Positions 58,901-64,000 of a stretch of DNA of 64,000 bases are shown here, in pieces. A model generated the notes under the pieces. The model was given only the letters and a program-made list of their open reading frames with translations, was not told the DNA's origin and made no database searches. This DNA is from Pseudopyrenochaeta lycopersici (taxonomy: Eukaryota > Ascomycota > Dothideomycetes > Pleosporales > Pseudopyrenochaetaceae), in NCBI GenBank assembly GCA_003313425.1, contig NHZP01000037.1, positions 124,001 to 188,000 on the forward strand, read 5' to 3'. Made by a program: the position numbers and the translations under genes. The first letter of the stretch is position 1. Every line of letters begins with the position of its first letter.

Positions 58901-61062
58901 CAATGTGGCACAGAATTCATGATCTTGGTATTCAGCATGAGTGCTGTGCCCGCTGCGCCGAACTTGGCCAAGACATTGACGCCATCTTTCATCCGGACTA
59001 CGAGTTCCCATGCAACATATGTATCGCAAGGCAGGAGCTCCTTGGAACGAAGGAAGGCGCGACGTGTCTCCAGTCTAATGATGATGGAGGATATAAACGT
59101 TATTTCTTTCGTGGCATTCCGCGGGGCCCTCCACCGCAACGTCTGAGATCACCGCCACCAATGACAGAGGCAGGCACGACGATGGGGGAAGACGAAGAAG
59201 ATTGGCAAACGCTGGATGACTCCCTTGACGAAGATCTCGAAATCCAGGATAGCGAAGTGCTCATCGACCCTGCGCTGTTGGAGCCACAAGCCAATCTCGT
59301 CATTGCATCCTGCCTCAAGAAAGGAAATCATTCTCTGTCGCCTTTGCGTCTCCACAGTAGCTCAACAACCTCCACGTTTTCGTCGCCCGTCTCCCTTCGG
59401 GAAACGGCCGACAAGGGGAAGATTACCATGGAGGAAGCCAGTAGGCCAACCATCTGTATGATGTCGGTCTCAGCCAACTCACTTGGTCCTGAACCACACA
59501 ACAGGAAGACTGCCTTGGCCTCCACTGAATGGAATCAGTGGGAGCAAGCCATGCAAGAAGAGTACAACAGCTTGCTGGAAAACAAGACATGGGAAGTGGT
59601 GGATCGACCGACAAACCGCAAAGTACTCACCGGTCGGTGGGTCTTCAAGCGGAAACTTGGCTCAGATGGAGAAGTTGCTCGACACAAGGCAAGATTTGTC
59701 GTGCGAGGCTTCTCACAGATATATGGCCTTGATTTCGATGAAACATACGCCTCTGTCGTTAAGTCAGCACCTTACCGAATACTCTTTGCACTTCAAGCTC
59801 GATATGGCTGGAAGTGCCACCAAATGGATATCAAGACAGCATTTCTCAATGGCGACCTTGAACACGAAATCTTCGTCGAACCACCGGAAGGCTATCCTGA
59901 AGCAAGCAATCATGTTCTTAAATTGTGCAAGTCCTTGTACGGACTAAAGCAGGCACCGAGACAGTGGTACTTCAAACTCAGGGCTTTCCTCGAAGAAAAT
60001 GGGTGGAGAGTCTCAAACTTTGATCCTTCAGTCTTCATCAAAGACGACGAGAACCTGATCATGGAAGTTTATGTCGACGACATTAACATCTTCGGCCAAA
60101 ATGAAGATCGTATCATAGCCATGAAACGTCAATTGGCTTCACGCTTTAACATGACAGACCTTGGCCTCTGTGCTTACTACCTGGGGATGCACGTACATCA
60201 AGAGGCCAATGGCGATGTTCACCTGCATCAGGAATCATACATCCAGCAGATCCTCAATCGCTATGGATTGCAGGACATTCACCCACGAAAGACGCCCATG
60301 CGAACAAGCCCGAAACTAACCAAATATGATGGTCCACCAAGAGCTCTTGACTTCCAAAGGCGATACCAATCAAAAGTTGGAGCACTCAACTACGCAATGG
60401 TGGTCACGCGGCCGGACATTGCAGAAGCAGTGGGAGTTGTCTCCAGATTCTGTGCAAACCCAACCGAAGAGCATATGAAAGCCGTCGATGATATCTATGC
60501 GTATCTCAAATATACACCCAACCTCGGACTTCATTTCAAAAGGAACTGTGCAGATCGAGAACTGCATGCATATGTTGATGCCGACTGGGCCGGATGTCCA
60601 GACACTCGACGTTCTACTACCGGCTACGTTGTCAAACTTGCAGGGAGCCCTGTATCATGGTCGTCCAGAAGACAAAGGACTGTGGCAATGTCAACCTGCG
60701 AAGCTGAATACGTGGCTGGATATAAGGCCACTCAAGAGATCATCTGGATCCAAAATATGATCAACGACCTTCGCATCAAAGCCCTGGAAGCCACATCAAC
60801 TCCGCTTCTGATTGACAACAATGCTGAACTTAAGCTGACTCGTAATCCTGAGTTACATGACCGCACAAAGCACATTGAACTGAAATATCATTTTCTGCGA
60901 GAAATGACGCTCAGTGGGAGAATCAATACTCAAAGGGTCAGCACCAAGGAAAATCTGGCTGATCTCCTCACGAAGCCGCTCCCCAGGGATGCTCATGAGA
61001 ATCTGGTGAATGGACTTGGGATGGACAAGAGCTCCTGTATTGGACTCGCCACCTGCAGTTAG
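55903..61062 (+). CDS. pol: Element B pol with Zn2Cys6-like array
   Basis: In frame with gag; the first in-frame ATG after the stop is at 55966. Counting from 55966: protease KWIVDSGANVC (~46), HHCC region (HRRMGH...CPVC), integrase core HADAWGPY, YRLDNEF, MNGVAER. Then four canonical clusters CX2CX6CX8CX2CX6C at about residues 739 (CERC), 786 (CDQC), 838 (CYAC) and 884 (CKQC), plus two degenerate Cys groups near 924 and 991. RT (FDETYASVVKSAPYRILFAL, YVDDINIFG) and RNase H (ADWAGCPDTRRSTTGYV, STCEAEY) follow. The stop codon overlaps the purine tract tagtgggag that precedes the 3' LTR. No other defects seen. Confidence 0.9.
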   Translation, partial: EATCANAGSSDKITNLDKHTSMKDEAKVPEYNNPGDSLYPGRPRLMDGLNPQTMMLLKDDAVERSSKWIVDSGANVCIANDKAWFSEFQKITYTVGTANNGGLHIEGAGTVLLQLTTDGNEPVELELHNVAYAQDARCNILSLSWIAERAKLTGVWGIKGISIRTAEGFEIGHASLIDGLFHLQIDPPEHPNDLQPSQGEPILLQANSTRDAEAVGEDSTRTPDQQLPPGVQPPFVVSLLDYDDPVWKWHRRMGHLSVQSLRALLKVSNGIDLTDKQLRAKLGTICPVCATTRAVNRIPRDPATRRATNPGEIMHADAWGPYPIGAWDGTIYILAITDDATRFTWSARYATKDKIPEVFRHLHRTIEKRNNMTIRAYRLDNEFPLYGELRDWFQRHAISLENSVPYTHHMNGVAERGFRTDRERASAMLQEATNSVSSTISKILGTRTEEAMRNVSLSETLWVEAFSHAIWIKNRSPSRALEGKITPWEAFYKLKPNLDIERIFGSRVYVTYPPEHRQKTLLQPRGWIGYFVGFETEAVLRVWHPDKKRVVRITAPRVDDGQGQTDDHDGETLSNRIPIGDITLDDDASDNESILETTSQPHASSPGSFPNSTQTGPEVPRYSTRSVSKTSPYFAQIGHNTVRHPEEDSNDQVHPYSDSLSETQSQSSSTFSDIEPDNNQEEAREMGPIHKAFSEAGIDYDTWDDAYAVYDSRNRIMPQVNILTRQGTYFSNGSTHVRHVKPSASLKKRKRCPRGQPSQDKCERCRKNGHVCKRSDPTSRCDHCNTCGLICSFAPDDDRRKGQPPQDKCDQCRQVRAVCRRSNPHSRCDKCQSVSRVCSFVPEDNKVPRWSDTYLPPEKKCYACTKERRRCYLTEDPKTCRNCPMRGYKCSFSGNVPRGTQDPKDKCKQCRKTKRWCEGGSAETRCIPCQKGRFRCSMLAPLNDPECVACQGSRRWGNARRCQAIPCLHCRTSGRTSCSFRVNPNTAVYHPILQNLHPKSMWHRIHDLGIQHECCARCAELGQDIDAIFHPDYEFPCNICIARQELLGTKEGATCLQSNDDGGYKRYFFRGIPRGPPPQRLRSPPPMTEAGTTMGEDEEDWQTLDDSLDEDLEIQDSEVLIDPALLEPQANLVIASCLKKGNHSLSPLRLHSSSTTSTFSSPVSLRETADKGKITMEEASRPTICMMSVSANSLGPEPHNRKTALASTEWNQWEQAMQEEYNSLLENKTWEVVDRPTNRKVLTGRWVFKRKLGSDGEVARHKARFVVRGFSQIYGLDFDETYASVVKSAPYRILFALQARYGWKCHQMDIKTAFLNGDLEHEIFVEPPEGYPEASNHVLKLCKSLYGLKQAPRQWYFKLRAFLEENGWRVSNFDPSVFIKDDENLIMEVYVDDINIFGQNEDRIIAMKRQLASRFNMTDLGLCAYYLGMHVHQEANGDVHLHQESYIQQILNRYGLQDIHPRKTPMRTSPKLTKYDGPPRALDFQRRYQSKVGALNYAMVVTRPDIAEAVGVVSRFCANPTEEHMKAVDDIYAYLKYTPNLGLHFKRNCADRELHAYVDADWAGCPDTRRSTTGYVVKLAGSPVSWSSRRQRTVAMSTCEAEYVAGYKATQEIIWIQNMINDLRIKALEATSTPLLIDNNAELKLTRNPELHDRTKHIELKYHFLREMTLSGRINTQRVSTKENLADLLTKPLPRDAHENLVNGLGMDKSSCIGLATCS

Positions 61063-61068
61063 TGGGAG

Positions 61069-61237
61069 AGTTGTTTCTGAACAGCACATGACGAGGTGGC
61101 GTATATGCCTATAGGCAAATACGCCACGATGGAGTCTGTGGCTTGTCTGCCTATGTAGACGGGGACAGTCTACATGTATATAAGTACACACAAGCCCATA
61201 GGTCAATCTATACACTTGAAGAATCACATTTTCAACT
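61069..61237 (+). repeat. Right LTR of element B
   Basis: agttgtttctgaac... to ttttcaact. Equals the joined left LTR. Confidence 0.95.
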
Positions 61238-61965
61238 CCCTGTGGTATGCCTGTATTTATGCTATACTCTTGTGACTTGAAGCCATCGATAGCTATACGG
61301 GTATGTCTGTTACTGAGAAAGCTTGCAATCCACCTGGCCGTCTTCTCGTCTACTCTTCGCTTCCGCAGGTTGTGCAGCAGCCGCGTGTGTGAGACGTTGT
61401 CGAAGGCTCCAGAGACGTCAAGCAGCAGGAGACTGGCCACTTGACCAGCTCCTCTGTTCCATGCACTGTATATCTTGCTCGTGACGGCATGGAGCGCGTG
61501 CTCAGTGGAGCGCATCTTCCTGCCGCCTATGTGTGTCGCTGGGAGCACACAATGTGTTTCCACCAGATGACTGAGCCGCCGGGCGATCACTGCATCCATC
61601 GTTTTGCCAACTGTGTTGAGTAGCGCGATTGGTCGGTATGCTTTTGGCACGGTGTAGTTGTCTTTGCCGGGCTTTCGCAGAACGACCGTAGTCGATCCGC
61701 GGAAATGTGATGGGCAGTAACCCAGACGTAGGCTGCGGTTGAAGATGGTCGTCAGGTGGGATGTAAGTAGTTTCGATCCTGCCTGTAAGGCTCGATTGAT
61801 GATACCATCTGGGCCGGGAGCTTTGCGCGGTGACGCTGCACAGATGGCGTCCCTCACTTCCTTCTCTGTGATGGGTGGCAGCTCGATCTGGCCGTTGTAC
61901 TCAGCGTCTCGGATGCGGGGCACCAGGTGCCGCAATAATTCGTGAGACGTTTTTCTGCTGAGCTA
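61238..61965 (-). pseudogene. LINE2 ORF2, N-terminal RT part (5'-truncated)
   Basis: Open minus frame to about 61960 (stop TAG just upstream). It carries RT blocks: EVRDAICAASPRKAPGPDGI, HFRGSTTVVLRKPGKDNYTV, YRPIALLNTVGKTMDAVIAR, LLLDVSGAFDNVSHTRLL and GIPQG. It continues at 48346. The endonuclease domain and ORF1 are missing; the 5' edge is next to the Tc1 relic. Confidence 0.9.
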
Positions 61966-62093
61966 AGCAGTGCCTTGGCTTCCACCCCACCATAGTATTG
62001 TACACCAAAACAGTGAATAGAGTGCATAGATATAATCGTGAGGCTGTTCAAAGAGCTATAGAGGTGTATATACATCATTTTCTTGGTGTTTTA
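61966..62093. other. Junction between LINE2 and Tc1 relic
   Basis: No gene seen. Confidence 0.4.
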
Positions 62094-62240
62094 CCATTTT
62101 TCTGAATAAGGCTTCCACCATTTGAAGCCACTTGTTCACACCGCCAAGGCATCTCAGAGATTAAACTCCTGACTTCCTCCATTGATATACATGCCCATTC
62201 TTGACGGCAGATTGCCTGAAGGTGGGCCTTAGTCCCATCC
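62094..62240 (-). pseudogene. Tc1/mariner transposase C-terminal relic
   Basis: Minus frame reads AHLQAICRQEWACISMEEVR, SLISEMPWRCEQVASNGG and ends with NGKTPRK. The pattern of a Trp and ISxMPxR near the C-terminus matches Tc1 transposase tails. The catalytic part is absent. Confidence 0.55.
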
Positions 62241-62279
62241 CATGGGATTAGGGGTGGTAGGGGTGAATGTAATCTTTGC

Positions 62280-62535
62280 TTAACTCTCTGTTTTTGTTGA
62301 CAGGTCTAGAAAGTACGGTGATATCTGATCGGAGAAACCGAAATAATAGACTTTTCGGTAAAACCGAGAATATCGGACTGACCGTCGGCCAGTCCGAAGA
62401 GCTGAAGTTAAGACCGTAGATATAAAGGCTAGGCTGCGCTTTAAAGAAAAAAATAAGAGACAACTCAAAATAGAGATAATTTTAAGTCTATTGAGAATTG
62501 CATCACATGTGCCACATTAATAGAGTACTCATACC
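62280..62535 (+). mobile_element. hAT 3' end (second copy, inverted)
   Basis: Reads the last transposase codons (VDRSRKYGDI and stop), then the same noncoding end as 4640-4395 in reverse complement. It includes gtggcacatgtgatgcaatt in inverse and gagtactc near 62525. Confidence 0.8.
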
Positions 62536-62878
62536 AACATAGACGAACTATCACGAGTTTGTTTTTAGTGAGGTGTCCTGGCGCGTGTTTTCGGCAAACC
62601 GGGTACTAGACCCTCTGTCGAGGATTGTCCAGGGCCACTAACCTCTTTCAGAGGGCACGTGATAACTAGACTACCTGAGATGACACCTTGGCCTGCGACA
62701 TCCCCCCTTTGAGATTTATCCCCCGCGCTAGTGCTAGTAGAAATTATTCACTCAACCTAGCCTAGCGCGTAATCTATGAACGCGACACCAGCACGAAAAC
62801 AGCGCGTCTTCGTCACACGCAGGATCATGTACAGGCGACTGTGGTATTGAGGTTATTATCAGTCGTCTATATCTCAGT
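62536..62878. other. Intergenic
   Basis: No gene seen. Probable upstream region of the chimeric ORF. Confidence 0.5.
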
Positions 62879-63454
62879 ATGGAAGATATTACACCTCCTC
62901 CAGATCTTATTTGCAACTCCTATGAAGAAGCATATGAAGCCCTCAAGATACATGGCATGCAGCATGGCTACGGGTTTGTTCTTAAGCGGAGTAAACCTCA
63001 CAATTCTAATGTCAAAACACGATATTACTATCACTGTGATCGATTCAGAAACTACCAGTCAAGCGCGAAGATACTGAGCACAAGCACACGGTCAACAGGA
63101 TGTCCCTTCAAGCTTGTCATCTTCAAGGTAAAGCACATAACTCACGTATCCATACTGCTGCTCTCTCAAAGGAGGCTGGAGGTTCACGGCGTATGGACAG
63201 TTGACTTCCCACCATATTCTCCAGACCTCAACCCAATTGAACACATCTGGTGGGCACTCAAACAGAAGGTTCATGAGCTCCACCCTGAGTTTGATCATAT
63301 GGGAGAGTCTGAAGATGACTGGGATCGCTTTGAAATGGGGTTATTGGAGGCGTGGGCAGCCATCCCCGACTCACTGATCCGCAAGCTGATCACTAGCATG
63401 CCACACCGCCTTGACGCTGTAAGACTTGCACAGGGCTACCAGACTAAATATTAA
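62879..63454 (+). CDS. Chimeric ORF: MULE-type N-terminus fused to Tc1 C-terminus
   Basis: 191 codons from ATG. Residues 1-85 match the FAR1/WRKY-GCM-like DNA-binding start of fungal Mutator-like transposases (SYEEAYEALKIHGMQHGYGF, YYYHCDRFRNYQ, STGCPFKLVIFK). From about residue 95 the sequence is a Tc1/mariner transposase C-terminus: VDFPPYSPDLNPIEHIWWAL, with the third catalytic acid in NPIEH, ending RLDAVRLAQGYQTKY. The other Tc1 catalytic acids and the MULE core are missing. The frame is open across the junction. It may be a fortuitous fusion or a domesticated DNA-binding protein. Confidence 0.65.
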   Translation: MEDITPPPDLICNSYEEAYEALKIHGMQHGYGFVLKRSKPHNSNVKTRYYYHCDRFRNYQSSAKILSTSTRSTGCPFKLVIFKVKHITHVSILLLSQRRLEVHGVWTVDFPPYSPDLNPIEHIWWALKQKVHELHPEFDHMGESEDDWDRFEMGLLEAWAAIPDSLIRKLITSMPHRLDAVRLAQGYQTKY

Positions 63455-63607
63455 GTATATTGCGATTAATTTGTGCTAAAAATTGTCTAGTTTAGTCTAT
63501 CCTACGTGATGTTATACTGCTTTGAAGTTGAGGGTTTGAGTGGTGATGGGGACGCTAACCTCCTTGGCGAACAGACTTTTGTCCTGTGACTGTATAGTAG
63601 TAATCCA

Positions 63608-63800
63608 CTAGGTACTGTAACATTAAAAGCGGCTGCTATTGGGTGCTTCTAGATATTTGGTAGCTACGGCAAAAGCTTAAGCAGCTGGTACAGTTTTAAC
63701 TTCCAGAATGCCGATCGTCTATATAAGTAGTAGTCGAGAGTAAGACAGTTTAGAAGCCAGCTAGCACTTTATCTTACCGTAGCCGGAATTTCTCAAGTTG
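63608..63800 (+). repeat. Repeat family R1, copy C (promoter part only)
   Basis: Matches R1 copies A and B from aggtactgtaacattaaaag through the tatataagtag TATA box to ttagaagccagctagcac. The coding part is absent. Confidence 0.8.
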
Positions 63801-64000
63801 AAGTACTCCCGTCGTAGCAATCATCGCACCATAGCTTTTGTTCATAGTGAACTGGGAATGGCTAATCTGCGCTCATGATTTTGCCAGGCACTTTCCTGTA
63901 GATGAGCTAACTTAGACCAGGATGCTGAACACACGATTACACTGCTTGTCCTCAACCTATTCTAGCAATAATCCTTACTGTAGCACACCAAAGCGCGACA
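63801..64000. other. Window end, no gene seen
   Basis: No ORF or repeat recognised. Confidence 0.4.

Larger units (their letters stand above)
48347..61237 (+). mobile_element. Copia element B (Zn2Cys6-bearing), interrupted by element A
   Basis: Plus strand. TSD ccctg lies at 48342-48346 and 61238-61242. Left LTR is 48347-48400 plus 54669-54783; right LTR is 61069-61237; each is 169 bp, identical by eye. The leader is 81 nt, with gag-pol at 54865-61062. It inserted in the RT domain of LINE2. Element A later inserted into its left LTR (TSD aatac). Confidence 0.95.

Noticed and set aside
48347..61237. TG...CA ends (tgtttctgaac...cacattttca) for element B
   Set aside because: The flanks would then be unmatched, and PBS and purine tract would be separated from the LTR. 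The agttg...caact ends satisfy TSD, PBS and purine tract together.

Overview
The window comes from a filamentous ascomycete fungus (Pezizomycotina-like). The evidence is short introns (44-92 nt) with GT...AG ends and CTAAC/CTGAC-type branch points, C2H2 regulators, a HET-domain fragment, a GT69/CAP59-type fragment and fungal transposon families (Tad1-like LINEs, Ty1/copia, hAT, Fot1/pogo, Tc1). It is a transposon-rich accessory region. Most of the DNA is mobile or duplicated, and few intact single-copy genes remain. I saw no bacterial features, CRISPR array, rRNA or tRNA gene.

Layout. 1-9 kb: LINE ORF1 relic, hypothetical fragments, a Pif1-like helicase piece, a hAT transposase with one intron and its terminal end, then a spliced C2H2 gene (minus) divergent from a spliced hypothetical gene (plus) with a 39-bp palindrome beside their facing ends. 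9-15.5 kb: copia copy 1, which landed in a small host gene (TSD CCAGA). A later inversion split its 5' LTR and carried the first half of the host gene away. 15.5-18.5 kb: a stop-riddled Fot1/pogo element and repeat family R1, which carries a TATA box and a decayed small gene. 18.8-24.3 kb: LINE1, with ORF1 open and ORF2 broken by two small indels. 24.7-33 kb: hydrolase relic, J-domain pseudogene, C2H2 regulator, segmental duplication A with a broken Myb/SANT-like gene, a small two-exon gene and a second R1 copy. 33-38.2 kb: copia copy 2, with TSD AGTCA and 124-bp LTRs differing at one base. 39-46 kb: segmental duplication B with the intact Myb/SANT-like gene, truncated GT69, Tc1 end, coiled-coil protein, HET fragment, a 521-aa hypothetical protein and a 13-bp VNTR.

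46.2-62 kb is a three-level nest. LINE2 ORF2 is split inside its RT domain by copia element B (TSD CCCTG). B's left LTR is split by copia element A (TSD AATAC). Both LTR pairs look identical by eye, so the nest is very young. A and B are related elements with two striking properties. Between integrase and reverse transcriptase each carries a tandem series of cysteine clusters spaced exactly like fungal Zn2Cys6 (GAL4-type) DNA-binding domains: three canonical in A and four in B. Their LTRs begin AGTTG and end CAACT instead of TG...CA, as fixed by TSD, primer-binding site and polypurine tract together. All three copia elements with a readable leader have a primer-binding site matching the anticodon arm of initiator tRNA-Met, i.e. 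half-tRNA priming as in Drosophila copia and Ty5.

62-64 kb holds a Tc1 C-terminal relic, a second copy of the hAT end, an ORF that fuses a FAR1/MULE-like N-terminus to a Tc1 transposase C-terminus, and a third R1 promoter copy. The genes do not form a pathway; the region records repeated insertion, deletion, duplication and inversion.
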